From Nitrospirillum sp034427435 (lineage in GTDB: Bacteria; Pseudomonadota; Alphaproteobacteria; Azospirillales; Azospirillaceae), in the NCBI RefSeq assembly GCF_034427435.1, contig NZ_JAXQNP010000004.1, positions 682,001-746,000 on the forward strand: DNA of 64,000 nucleotides, in the 5' to 3' direction. Made by a program: the position numbers and the translations under genes. Positions 55,615-64,000 of the stretch are shown piece by piece. The notes beneath the pieces were generated by a model. That model searched no databases. It worked only from the letters and a program-made list of their open reading frames with translations, and was not told the DNA's origin. Position 1 is the first letter of the stretch. The number at the start of each line of letters is the position of its first letter.

Positions 55615-56544
55615 ATGCAATTCGACCTGACCGACCTGGCCCTGTTCCGCGACGTGGTGGAGGCGGGCAGCATCACCTGGGGCGCCGAACGGGCCCATTT
55701 GGCGTTGGCCGCGGCCAGCACGCGCATCCGCAATATGGAGGTGTCGCTGGGCACCACCCTGCTGGACCGTGGCCGCCACGGCGTGACCCCGACGGCCGCC
55801 GGCCGCGCCCTGCTGGCGCATGCCCGCACCATCCTGGGCCAAGCGGATCGGCTGCGGGAGGATTTGAGCGTTTACGCCGGCGGGGCGGCGGGCCATGTCC
55901 GCGTCCTGTCCAACACCAACGCGCTGACCGAATTCCTGCCCGAGTTGCTGGGCAGCTTCCTCACCGCCCATCCCCTCGTTACCGTGGATGTGGAGGAGCG
56001 GTTGAGCGATGAGATCGTGGCCGCCATCGCCGATGGCACCGGCGACATCGGCATCGTCGCCGGCACCGTGGAAACGGGCGATCTGGAAACCTTCCCCTTT
56101 CGCCAGGACCGCTTCGTGCTGGTGGCATCGCCCACGCATCCCCTGGGCGGGCGCGACAGCGTGACCTTCGCCGAGGTGCTGGACCACGACCTGGTGGGCC
56201 TGGACCGGGCGGCGGCCCTGCAGCGCTTCCTGTCCGACCGCGCCGCCCGGGCCGGCCGCCGCCTGCGCCTGCGTGTGCAGTTGCGCAGCTTCGACGCCAT
56301 CTGCCGCCTGGTGGAGGGGAACGTCGGCATCGGCATCGTGCCGGAAACGACGGCCCGCCGCGCCGCCCGCACGGCCGACATCCGCTGCATCGCGCTGACC
56401 GATGCCTGGGCGGTGCGGGACCTGAAGGTCTGTGCCCGCAGCCGGGCCCGCCTGCCCCGCTTCGCCAAGCTGCTGGCCGACCACCTGCTGAGCGCGACGC
56501 CTACCGCGTCCATCAATGACCGCGATCCAACGCCGGGGGCATGA
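55615..56544 (+). CDS. LysR-family transcriptional regulator
   Basis: The 309-residue protein starts MQFDLTDLALFRDVVEAGSI, the normal opening of a LysR helix-turn-helix. The recognition helix region is LALAAASTRIRNMEVSLGTTLLDRGRHGVTPTAAG. The C-terminal periplasmic-binding-protein-like effector domain has ADGTGDIGIVAGTVETGDLE and LVEGNVGIGIVPE. GGGAGCG precedes the ATG at 55615; earlier in-frame codons are not conserved. The inducer and targets are unknown. Its divergent neighbour is the small membrane protein. Confidence 0.9.
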   Translation: MQFDLTDLALFRDVVEAGSITWGAERAHLALAAASTRIRNMEVSLGTTLLDRGRHGVTPTAAGRALLAHARTILGQADRLREDLSVYAGGAAGHVRVLSNTNALTEFLPELLGSFLTAHPLVTVDVEERLSDEIVAAIADGTGDIGIVAGTVETGDLETFPFRQDRFVLVASPTHPLGGRDSVTFAEVLDHDLVGLDRAAALQRFLSDRAARAGRRLRLRVQLRSFDAICRLVEGNVGIGIVPETTARRAARTADIRCIALTDAWAVRDLKVCARSRARLPRFAKLLADHLLSATPTASINDRDPTPGA

Positions 56545-57131
56545 TCGGGCGAGCGGATGGTAGGGCAACTGTTGGTTTCACAACATCGGCAGATCGGGAA
56601 TCCCGCCCGCCGTCAGTCCGGCGTCGAACGCAGACGCGACCATCGCCAATCCAATCCCACAGCCCCAGCCGAAAGGCATAGAGCAAGCCCGCCAAACGTT
56701 GGCTCTAAAGGATAGGTTACAGATGCGTTACTAACAGATTGTTAGGATTATAACTTCATGGCAAACTTCGACAAATCACCGCAATAAGTTGATTGGTTTA
56801 TGCAATATCCAGACAACAAATGAGTCTCGCGCTGCGTCGCCGGGCGTTAACCTTAATCGGTCCGTCAGATGCGACAACACGTCACGGAATATGCCTTAGG
56901 CAATAAGATTTCAAATTTTGACACATTTGCATTTCTGCTGTTAGCAAAAATGTGACAAAATTCGCACACTATCCGGTTGATACAGATCGTTACAAAATCG
57001 GCCGTTTACTCAATCGCGCTTCTGCAAAAGAAATTGGTCGCAATCCTGCCCCGATATGGGTGCGGGGCTGGCTGGGCCCCCGATGACGGGACCGGCCAAC
57101 GATCAAGATAGAAGAGAGATTGAGGAGAGGC
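56545..57131. promoter_or_regulatory. long AT-rich control region upstream of the large TonB receptor
   Basis: These 587 bases hold no gene. From about 56690 the A+T content is high. Two inverted repeats are present: CTAACA-GAT-TGTTAG at 56731-56745 and a longer one at 56916-56960 (listed separately). The long leader suggests layered control of the receptor. Confidence 0.55.
56916..56960. repeat. imperfect long inverted repeat in receptor control region
   Basis: TTTTGACACATTTGC at 56916-56930 is nearly complementary to GCAAAAATGTGACAAAA at 56944-56960, with 13 bases between. It may be an operator with two widely spaced half-sites or an mRNA hairpin. It contains TTGACA at 56918-56923. Confidence 0.6.
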
Positions 57132-60100
57132 ATGAGGGAGATTTCCGTCGCCGCCCACCGCAAGGTGTGGCGCCATGGCATCGCAGCGGGCGCCCTGATC
57201 GCGCTGGCCGCAACCACCGCCCAGGCCCAGCAGCAGGCCGCCGCCGATGATTCCCTGGAGGAGATCGTCGTCACCGGGTCGCGCATCGCGCGTCCCAACC
57301 TGACGCAGCCCACCCCCGTCCAGGTCATCAACGCCGAGGCCATCCAGGCTTCCGGCCTGACCTCGACCGTCGACGTGCTGAGCCAGTTGCCGCAGACCCA
57401 GAACGACATGGGTCCGTCGAACAACGCCCGCTTCATCAACGGCGCCGGCGTGAACTTCGCCAACCTGCGCGGCCTCGGCGAATACCGCACCCTGACCCTG
57501 GTGGACGGCAAGCGCCACGTCGGGTCGCTGTCCGGCCGCAACGGCTCGGGCGGCACCTCGCTGGTCGACCTGAACAGCATCCCCCCGGCGCTGATCGAGC
57601 GCATGGAGATCGTCACCGGCGGCACCTCGGCCGTGTACGGCGCCGACGCCGTGGCCGGTGTGGTCAACGTCATCCTGAAGAAGAATTACGAAGGCGCCGA
57701 AGCCACCATCCAGCACAACTGGTCGCAGGGTGATGGTTTCCAGTCCACCGACGTCAGCGCCATCATCGGCCACAATTTCGACGGCGGTAAGGGCAACATC
57801 ACCTTCGCCTTCGACTACAACCATGACCTGGGCCTGTACGGCCGCGACCGGCCGGAAGCGCTGTACAACTATACCCTGGTGGCCAACCCGGCCAGCAAGG
57901 GCGCCAACGACGGCATTCCCGACCGCATCACCATCTCCCCGACCCTGTCGTCGGTGCTGGCGGCCAGCGGCGCGCCCGTCATCCGCACCTGGCTGGATGC
58001 GGCGCACCCGCAGTACAGCTACACCTTCAAGCCCGATGGCTCGGGCCTGATCCCGTTCAACCGCGGCACGCTGATCAACGGCATTCCGGCCGGCAACAAG
58101 ACCAGCGCCGGTGACACCTCCTCCATCGGCGGGGACGGCTACAACTCGTCCAAGTACCTGACGCTGCGCACGCCCAACCTGCGCCAGGTGGCCGACACCC
58201 TGGTCAACTACCGCCTGGCCCAGGATCTGGGCCCCATCGACACGCTGAACTTCTTCAGCGACCTGAAGTATTCCAACAGCCGCGGCACCAGCCGGTCCAC
58301 GCCCATGGCCAATGGCACGGGCACGCCCTCCACGGGGTCGAACGGCGTTTCCGCCACCGGCGCGATCACCATCCAGGCCGACAACGCCTATCTGCCGTCT
58401 GACCTGAAGAGCCTGCTGGCGACCGACAAGATCTCCAGCTTCACCATGACCCGCCTGAACGACGACTGGTACGGCCCGCGCGAGTATTCCTATGAATACG
58501 AGGTGATGCGCGGCGTGTTCGGCCTGAACGGCGACCTGACCAACGGGTGGCACTACGAGGCCTATTACGACTACGGCCGCAACCGCACCACGTTCGTGAA
58601 CACGGACCGTGTGACCAGCCTGTTCAACCAGCAGCTGGACGCCGTGAACGTGGGCGGCAAGATCGTCTGCCGCGATGCCACCGCCCAGGCCAACGGCTGC
58701 CTGCCCATCAACCCCTTCGTCGTCGGCCCGCTGAGCGACGCGCAGAAGGCCTACGCCTACACCTACACCAAGGAAATGGCGACGCTGCAGCAGCACGACG
58801 CCGCCTTCAACCTGAACGGCGACCTGTTCAAGTTCCCGGCGCTGTTCAGCGGCACCGTTGCCCCGGTCAGCTTCGCCGCCGGCTTCGAGTACCGGAAGGA
58901 AGAGTCGGTGGACAAGACCGACTTCCTGCAGAACCAGCCCACCGGCACCATCTACGGCAACCAGAACGGTTCCGTGGCCGGCAGCTACGATACCAAGGAA
59001 TGGTATGGTGAGCTGAGCATCCCGGTCCTGCGCGACATTCCGTTCGCCAAGGCCGTGGACCTGGACCTGGCCTACCGCTATTCCGACTACAGCCTGGCCG
59101 GTCCCGCCAGCACCTGGAACATCCAGGCCGGTTGGGCCGTCAATGACGACGTGAAGCTGCGCGGCGGCATCGCCCGCGCGGTGCGCGCGCCCAACATCGA
59201 CGACCTGTTCACCCCGGCCGGCGACAACTTCCTGGGCGTCAGCGATCCCTGCACGATCCAGAACATCAACGCCAACGCCACCCGCGCCGCCAACTGCGCC
59301 AAGGTCGTGCCGGCGGGCTACAACTCCAACGACTTCAGCAACCCGTCCACCCGTACGGGCGGCAACATCAACCTGAAGCCGGAAATCGGCCGCACCCTGA
59401 CGGCCGGCGCCGTGTTCACCCCGACCTTCGTGCCGGGCCTGAACATCACCGCCGACTACTGGCTGGTGAAGATCACCCAGGGCCAGGCGGCGCTGACCTC
59501 CAACTCCATCCTGACCAACTGCTACGACCTGGGCGCCACCGCCCAGTGCAACCTGATCACCCGCCGTGCGGACGGTTCCATCGCCACCATCTATGGCAAC
59601 ACCGTCAACATCGGTAAGGAAGTGGTGCGCGGTCTGGACTTCCAGGTCGACTACGCGTTCGAGCTGGACAAGGTGGGCCTGCAGAACATGGGCGGCCTGA
59701 ACCTGGGCTTCACCGGCACCTGGATGCCGGAAAGCATCATCATCCAGGACCCGGCCCACGCCGAGAACAAGCTGTACCGCGCCGGCACGATCGGTTATCC
59801 GCACCTGAAGGGCCGTTTCACCGGCACCTGGGATTGGAACAACCTGTCGGTCACCTGGTCCAGCCGCTTCATCGGCGAGTCCGAGACCTTCCCGAACTCC
59901 ACGGCCGAAATCGCGGACTTCAACAAGATCCCGACCTACTGGTACCACGACATCTCCGCCCGCTACCGCTGGAAGAACATCACGGTGTTCGGCGGTATCA
60001 ACAACCTGGCGGACAAGATGCCCCCGGCCGTGCCCTACCTGTACCAGGGCTCGTACCAGGGCGGTTCGTACGCCACGTTCCCGGTCACCACGGGTGGCGG

Positions 60101-60158
60101 CGGTTCGTACGACATCGTCGGTCGCACCTTCTTCGTCGGCACGACGGTGAAGTTCTGA
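57132..60158 (+). CDS. large TonB-dependent receptor
   Basis: The 1008-residue outer-membrane receptor begins at the ATG at 57132 after AGGAGAGG. The signal peptide ends near AQAQQQ. The TonB box and plug are clear: DSLEEIVVTGSRIARPN, LRGLGEYRTLTLVDGKR and IVTGGTSAVYGADAVAGVVN. The barrel includes YRYSDYSLAG and ends FFVGTTVKF with terminal Phe. Length and plug type match the large receptors of alphaproteobacteria that import peptides, sugars or other organic substrates more often than iron. An S10 peptidase is encoded 3' of it. The ligand is unknown. Confidence 0.92.
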   Translation: MREISVAAHRKVWRHGIAAGALIALAATTAQAQQQAAADDSLEEIVVTGSRIARPNLTQPTPVQVINAEAIQASGLTSTVDVLSQLPQTQNDMGPSNNARFINGAGVNFANLRGLGEYRTLTLVDGKRHVGSLSGRNGSGGTSLVDLNSIPPALIERMEIVTGGTSAVYGADAVAGVVNVILKKNYEGAEATIQHNWSQGDGFQSTDVSAIIGHNFDGGKGNITFAFDYNHDLGLYGRDRPEALYNYTLVANPASKGANDGIPDRITISPTLSSVLAASGAPVIRTWLDAAHPQYSYTFKPDGSGLIPFNRGTLINGIPAGNKTSAGDTSSIGGDGYNSSKYLTLRTPNLRQVADTLVNYRLAQDLGPIDTLNFFSDLKYSNSRGTSRSTPMANGTGTPSTGSNGVSATGAITIQADNAYLPSDLKSLLATDKISSFTMTRLNDDWYGPREYSYEYEVMRGVFGLNGDLTNGWHYEAYYDYGRNRTTFVNTDRVTSLFNQQLDAVNVGGKIVCRDATAQANGCLPINPFVVGPLSDAQKAYAYTYTKEMATLQQHDAAFNLNGDLFKFPALFSGTVAPVSFAAGFEYRKEESVDKTDFLQNQPTGTIYGNQNGSVAGSYDTKEWYGELSIPVLRDIPFAKAVDLDLAYRYSDYSLAGPASTWNIQAGWAVNDDVKLRGGIARAVRAPNIDDLFTPAGDNFLGVSDPCTIQNINANATRAANCAKVVPAGYNSNDFSNPSTRTGGNINLKPEIGRTLTAGAVFTPTFVPGLNITADYWLVKITQGQAALTSNSILTNCYDLGATAQCNLITRRADGSIATIYGNTVNIGKEVVRGLDFQVDYAFELDKVGLQNMGGLNLGFTGTWMPESIIIQDPAHAENKLYRAGTIGYPHLKGRFTGTWDWNNLSVTWSSRFIGESETFPNSTAEIADFNKIPTYWYHDISARYRWKNITVFGGINNLADKMPPAVPYLYQGSYQGGSYATFPVTTGGGGSYDIVGRTFFVGTTVKF

Positions 60159-60207
60159 TGAGGGCGGGGGCCGGGCGCGACGCCAGGCCCCCATTCTCAA
60201 AAGCGTC

Positions 60208-60241
60208 GGGGCCGCGACCGGGAAACCGGTCCGGCCCTTTT
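60208..60241 (+). terminator. rho-independent terminator after the large TonB receptor
   Basis: GGGCC at 60209-60213 pairs with GGCCC at 60233-60237, with an inner GACCGG-GAAA-CCGGTC stem-loop and TTTT at 60238-60241. It separates the receptor from the next gene. Confidence 0.75.
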
Positions 60242-60283
60242 CGCATTCAGCCCCCCTTGGTGGCGGGGCATGGGAGAAGATGG

Positions 60284-60808
60284 ATGAGGCACGCCCACAT
60301 TGCCGCCCCCGTGGTGGTGGCCCTGCTGAGCTTGGCCGGACCTGCCCAGGCAGCCGCGCCGGCCCAGGCGGCCCCGACCAGCGCCGCCGGCGAGGTGGTG
60401 GCCTGCAAGAAGATCGCCGACCGGGACCAGCGCCTGGCCTGCTTCGACAAAAGCAGCGATGGACTGGAAGCCGACATGAAGAAGGCGGTGGAAGCCACCT
60501 TCGGCGGATCGGCCGCCAGCAAGGCCGACCAGACCGAGGCCACGTTCGGCAAGCATGAACCACCCCCGCCCCCCGTGGCGGCGGAACTGGACAACATAAA
60601 GTCACGCATCGTGTCGGTGCGTCCCGACCCCGCCGGCCGGCCCATCTTCATCCTGGAGAACGGCCAGGTCTGGCGCTCCCAGGAAAGCGCCCGCCTTCAC
60701 CTGAAGGGCGATGAGGTCGCCACCGTGTCCCATTCCATGCTGGGCATGGGCTATGAGCTGCAGGTGGGCGACATGTCCTACAGCCTCAGCGTGGTGCGCG
60801 AGCGCTGA
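60284..60808 (+). CDS. small secreted protein with a CKK...RLACFD motif
   Basis: The 174-residue protein starts at the ATG at 60284, after GGGAGAAGATGG. A signal peptide (PVVVALLSLAGPAQAAAPA) directs it to the periplasm. The mature N-terminus has VACKKIADRDQRLACFDKSS, a two-Cys motif seen in several periplasmic proteins of unknown role. A Pro-rich spacer (HEPPPPPVAAE) leads to a C-terminal beta domain (RPIFILENGQVWRSQES, GYELQVGDMSYSLSVVRER). It lies just after the large receptor terminator on the same strand. Function is unknown. Confidence 0.75.
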   Translation: MRHAHIAAPVVVALLSLAGPAQAAAPAQAAPTSAAGEVVACKKIADRDQRLACFDKSSDGLEADMKKAVEATFGGSAASKADQTEATFGKHEPPPPPVAAELDNIKSRIVSVRPDPAGRPIFILENGQVWRSQESARLHLKGDEVATVSHSMLGMGYELQVGDMSYSLSVVRER

Positions 60809-60829
60809 TAATGGCGACGGCTTGAAAGA

Positions 60830-60860
60830 GGGGCGGGGAAGCGCTCCCCCGCCGCCTTTT
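60830..60860 (+). terminator. rho-independent terminator after the small secreted protein
   Basis: GGCGGGGA at 60832-60839 pairs with TCCCCCGCC at 60845-60853 (one bulge). TTTT follows at 60857-60860. It lies between convergent genes. Confidence 0.7.
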
Positions 60861-60872
60861 CCGATTCACGTC

Positions 60873-62474
60873 TCAGTTCTGCGCCGGGCTGCCGGCGACG
60901 ATGAACTTGCGGATATCCTGGGTCATCTTCTCGATGGCCTGGGGCTGCACGTACATCATGTGGCCGCCGGGGTAGTAGTTGAACGACACCCGGTTGGTGG
61001 GCACGCCCGCGTCGTTGAAGCTGTTCTCCGTGTGGAAGAACGGTGTCGCCAGGTCGTAATAGCCCATGGCGACGAAGGCCCGCATGCCCTTGTTCTGGCG
61101 CATGGCGTCGCCGACGAAGGGGCCGACGTCGGTGCCGCGATAGGGTTCGCCACCGCCGCCATCCACCTGGGCGTAGTTCCAGCGGCGGTAGAGGGAGCCC
61201 AGCACCTTGTACTCCCGCCCGCCCATGTCCAGGCCCAAGTCATTGCGGAAGTAGGTGTTCACCACGGCGCTGAACGCCCCACTCATGCCGTTCAGGGAGG
61301 GATCGTTGTCCGGCCGGTCGCCGGAGGCGTCGTAGTCGTCGCCCAGATAGCGGCCGTCGATGCGGCCGATGCTCTTGCCCTGGTCGCGCAGCAGTTCCTT
61401 CATGAAGCGATGGTCCTGGATCTTCAGGTGCGATTGCTCGATGAAGGCCGGGGACAATCCTGTGAAGTGGGCCAGCTTGGCCACCACCGCCTTGTGCTGG
61501 TCCGGCGACAGCCGGTTGCCCAGGATGAGGGCGGAGGCATAATCCGTCGCCGCGAACTGGCGGGCGTCGGCCAGGAACTTGTCGAAGCCCATGGAGGTGT
61601 CGGCCACCTTCTTGTGATACCAGGCCGTGGCGGCATAGCTGGGCAGGAAGGACCAGTACGGCACCAGATTGCCCCGCGCGAAGGTCAGCGAGGTGTAGTC
61701 CATGGCCGGCGAAATCAGGATGATGCCGTTCAGGGACACGGTGGAGGTGGTGCCGCTCAGTTCCGGCAGCATGGCGCCGGTGCGGATGCCGCCATAGCTT
61801 TCGCCGCCCAGGAACTTGGGGCTGTTCCAGCGCTTGTTGTCGCCCAGCCAGACGCGCACGAACTGGGCGATGGATTTCGCGTCCTCCCGCACGCCCAGGA
61901 AGTCCTTATCCTCCCCCTTGCCGATGGCATGGCTGTAACCGGTCGCGACCGGATCGATGAACACCAGGTCCGTCACATCCAGGATGGAATAGGCGTTGTC
62001 CACCAAGGGGAAAGGCGGCGGACCCGGGTTCTCGGCATCCGCCGGGATTTGCACGCGCTTGGGCCCGAACACACCCATGTGCAGCCACAGGCTGGCGGAG
62101 CCGGGACCGCCGTTATAGAGGAAGGTCACCGGACGGGTGGCCGGGTTGGCCCCCTTCTTGGTGTAGGCGACGGCGAAGATGCTGGCGACGGGTTCGCCCT
62201 TGTCATCGCGCAGATAGGTCTCACCAGCGGAAACGGTGTAGTCGATGCGCTTGCCGTTGAAGGTGCCCGAGCGGTCGACCGTCACGCGCCTGGGTGCATC
62301 AGGCTTGGCGGCATCGGGGCCCGCCTTCGGGGGACCGTCCTTGCGGTCCTGCTTATCGTCCTTCCTCTCCTGCGCGACACCCATGATGGCCGGAGCCATG
62401 ACCGCCGGCACCGTCACGGCCAACACGGCCGCCACCAGCAGTCCCCAACGCCTGTTCTTCACTGGAACCCCCAT
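60873..62474 (-). CDS. S10-family serine carboxypeptidase, exported
   Basis: The 533-residue protein has a hydrophobic N-terminal export signal (LLVAAVLAVTVPAVMAPA) and then a charged low-complexity stretch (ERKDDKQDRKDGPPK). The peptidase domain has the oxyanion segment NGGPGS at 121-126 and catalytic Ser226 in GGESYGG. The Asp lies in GYYDLATPF and the His in PGGHMMY near the C-terminus. S10 enzymes trim C-terminal residues from peptides at acidic pH. It converges on the small secreted protein gene. With the large receptor it may serve periplasmic breakdown of imported peptides; that link is inference. Confidence 0.9.
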   Translation of the reverse strand: MGVPVKNRRWGLLVAAVLAVTVPAVMAPAIMGVAQERKDDKQDRKDGPPKAGPDAAKPDAPRRVTVDRSGTFNGKRIDYTVSAGETYLRDDKGEPVASIFAVAYTKKGANPATRPVTFLYNGGPGSASLWLHMGVFGPKRVQIPADAENPGPPPFPLVDNAYSILDVTDLVFIDPVATGYSHAIGKGEDKDFLGVREDAKSIAQFVRVWLGDNKRWNSPKFLGGESYGGIRTGAMLPELSGTTSTVSLNGIILISPAMDYTSLTFARGNLVPYWSFLPSYAATAWYHKKVADTSMGFDKFLADARQFAATDYASALILGNRLSPDQHKAVVAKLAHFTGLSPAFIEQSHLKIQDHRFMKELLRDQGKSIGRIDGRYLGDDYDASGDRPDNDPSLNGMSGAFSAVVNTYFRNDLGLDMGGREYKVLGSLYRRWNYAQVDGGGGEPYRGTDVGPFVGDAMRQNKGMRAFVAMGYYDLATPFFHTENSFNDAGVPTNRVSFNYYPGGHMMYVQPQAIEKMTQDIRKFIVAGSPAQN

Positions 62475-62728
62475 TCTTCATTATGGCGGCCAGGGTAGCA
62501 AAAGCGGCGGCAAAAAGGGGCTCCGATAAAAGTTTTAAGCGGACGCTTGGAGGACGTGCGCAATCGCCCGGCGCGCGCCGGCCCGGGCCCATCGTTCCGC
62601 GTGCATCACCCGCGGCGGTTCTCCCCGCAAGGGAACCTTTGGGCGGATCAGGTGTTTCCGACGGTGGCGCTTTCGGCGCTTTCCCCCGGTCCAAAACACC
62701 CCTCTCCCCCTGGAGGCAAAAACAAATC

Positions 62729-63616
62729 ATGGATAATCCCGGCGCCCCAACCCTGCGGCGGCCCCTGGGGCGGCCCCTGCGCCGCCCCGCGCTGACTGGT
62801 CTGCTCCTCAGCCTGGCGCTTTGCCTGCTCTGCCTGCTAGCGGACAAGGCCCAGGCGCAAACACCGTCCCCCCTGAGTGAATGGCAATATTCCGCCGGCG
62901 TCCTGCTGCGGTCCAAGTTCGAGAACCCGCTGCCGACCTGGGATGTCAGCGTCGGCGCCGCCACGTCATTGCAGCCGCGCTATGTCGGTTCTTCGGAGTA
63001 CCATGTGCAGCCCGGCATCAACCTGGATGTGCGCTACAAGGACATCGCCTTCTTCTCCATGGGGGAAGGGGTCGGCGTCAACCTGCTGCGCGGGGAGAAT
63101 TTCCGCGCCGGCGTCGCCCTGGGCTTCGATGTCGGCCGCGACCAGGACGACAGTTCCCAGCTACGCGGCCTGGGCGACATCTCCCCCGCGCCGGAGGCCA
63201 AGGTGTTCGCGGAGTACACCATTTTCCCCGTGGTGCTGCGCACCGCCGTGCGGCGTGGCTTCGGCGGCAACAACGGCTGGGTGGGGGACATAAGCGCTTA
63301 TCTGCCCGTCGCCGGATCGGACCGCTTTTTCGTCTTCGTCGGCCCGACCGCGACCTATGCCGACTCCTCCTACATGCGGCGCTATTTCGGCATCAATCCC
63401 AACCAATCCATCCGCAGCGGATACCGGCAATTCACCCCCAGCAGCGGGTTCAGCAGCGCCGGCTTCGGGTCCAGCGCCGTCTGGTTCTGGACGGAGCATT
63501 GGTTCATGACGGCGGACGGCGCCTATCAACGCCTGTTGGGGGACGCCGCCGACAGCCCCATCACCCGCGCCCATTCGCAACTGACCTTGAACCTGAGCGT
63601 GGCCTATCGCTTCTGA
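62729..63616 (+). CDS. MipA/OmpV-family outer-membrane protein
   Basis: The 295-residue protein begins at the ATG at 62729, with GGAGG 12 bases upstream. The signal peptide is LTGLLLSLALCLLCLLADKAQAQ. The MipA/OmpV barrel follows (VGAATSLQPRYVGSSEYHVQPGINLDVRYKD, FVGPTATYADSSYMRRYFGI) and ends TLNLSVAYRF, with terminal Phe. Family members act as porin-like channels or as scaffold proteins of murein synthesis. The start of the S10 peptidase gene is divergent, 254 bases away. Confidence 0.88.
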   Translation: MDNPGAPTLRRPLGRPLRRPALTGLLLSLALCLLCLLADKAQAQTPSPLSEWQYSAGVLLRSKFENPLPTWDVSVGAATSLQPRYVGSSEYHVQPGINLDVRYKDIAFFSMGEGVGVNLLRGENFRAGVALGFDVGRDQDDSSQLRGLGDISPAPEAKVFAEYTIFPVVLRTAVRRGFGGNNGWVGDISAYLPVAGSDRFFVFVGPTATYADSSYMRRYFGINPNQSIRSGYRQFTPSSGFSSAGFGSSAVWFWTEHWFMTADGAYQRLLGDAADSPITRAHSQLTLNLSVAYRF

Positions 63617-63717
63617 CCGCACAATGTTCACGCCAACGCGGTTGGCAGCACGACCCCAGCGACCATAAGATGGTGCGACCACAGGAAATACAGCCCTGGC
63701 GGAGGCTGGCGCACGCT

Positions 63718-63737
63718 AGGCCCCGCCGGGGCCTTTG
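63718..63737 (+). terminator. possible terminator after the MipA/OmpV gene
   Basis: AGGCCCC at 63718-63724 pairs with GGGGCCT at 63728-63734, followed by only three T. It is placed between the MipA/OmpV gene and the next gene. Confidence 0.4.
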
Positions 63738-63750
63738 AGGGAGCCGCACC

Positions 63751-64000
63751 ATGCGCCGCGTGATCAAGGTTTTCGATGCGTCGGCCCCGGCCTTGACGGC
63801 CCTGCCTGGTGTCCGTCTGCTACAGGACTATCCGGCCTTCCGCATCGTGGAGGTGGACGATGATACCGCCGCCACCGCGGTGCTGGCCACCGGCCTGACG
63901 GAGGACATCAGCGCCCTATACACACTGACCATGGCCAACACCGGCGCCGCCCCCATAGACACCGACATCCCCCGCGTGGCCGCCGACGGCAGCCATGAGG
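63751..64000 (+). CDS. unidentified protein, N-terminal 83 residues (3' partial)
   Basis: An open frame runs from the ATG at 63751 to the window edge. GAGGGAG lies upstream at a normal distance. The product starts MRRVIKVFDASAPALTALPG and continues with a short alpha/beta-like segment (VRLLQDYPAFRIVEVDDD). There is no signal peptide. I do not recognise the family. The segment would fit the leading domain of a larger enzyme such as a subtilisin-like peptidase, but nothing catalytic is in view. Confidence 0.65.
   Translation, partial: MRRVIKVFDASAPALTALPGVRLLQDYPAFRIVEVDDDTAATAVLATGLTEDISALYTLTMANTGAAPIDTDIPRVAADGSHE

Noticed and set aside
57006..60605. A 1199-codon open frame on the minus strand opposite the large TonB receptor
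   Set aside because: Same shadow composition, and it runs across the receptor's start region and terminator. The plus-strand receptor is unmistakable.

Overview
The window comes from a high-GC Gram-negative bacterium. Porin-like and TonB-dependent outer-membrane proteins, an ExbB/ExbD/TonB set, a Tat/lipobox hemerythrin protein and the general gene style point to an alphaproteobacterium. An Azospirillaceae-type organism (Nitrospirillum- or Niveispirillum-like) is my guess, not something the sequence proves. Two stretches are clearly poorer in G+C than their neighbours (about 14.27-15.43 kb and 28.3-31.7 kb) and look acquired.

Layout. 0-6.6 kb: the 3' end of a repeat-rich autotransporter, a pyruvate:quinone oxidase (poxB), a GLUG-repeat adhesin remnant and a hemerythrin lipoprotein. 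6.8-13.3 kb: an iron-siderophore operon behind a Fur-like box (Fiu-type receptor, PiuC-type hydroxylase, PepSY inner-membrane protein, exbB, exbD, tonB). 13.4-28.3 kb: a lactate/C2 region with an LldR-type regulator, lactate permease (lldP), lutABC, a FAD/Fe-S D-lactate dehydrogenase and malate synthase G. Three matching 19-bp operators tie regulator, permease and lut operon together. Inside this region sit an AT-rich DUF6602-like gene, a histidine phosphatase and a bacterial pepsin-like protein.

28.3-31.5 kb: a two-gene low-GC module, a small HEPN-like protein translationally coupled to a 911-residue protein with a KGGTGR deviant Walker A and a second classical P-loop. This is the best candidate for an undescribed (probably defence or conflict) system. 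31.8-35.4 kb: a GNAT acetyltransferase, a 15-bp tandem repeat, and a histidine kinase with a response regulator that is frameshifted in a C-rich linker. 35.7-46.4 kb: a peptide-uptake locus (TonB receptor, TTC38-like TPR protein, a substrate-binding-protein/permease fusion, second permease, double ATPase, P1 peptidase, alpha/beta hydrolase).

46.4-53.8 kb: three tandem FtsX/MacB-like permeases without an ATPase, behind a sigma-54-type promoter and a perfect palindrome. 53.9-64 kb: a beta-lactamase-fold hydrolase, a small membrane protein, a LysR regulator, a large TonB receptor with a conserved small partner, an S10 peptidase, a MipA/OmpV protein and the start of an unidentified gene. I saw no tRNA, rRNA, CRISPR array, insertion sequence or origin.
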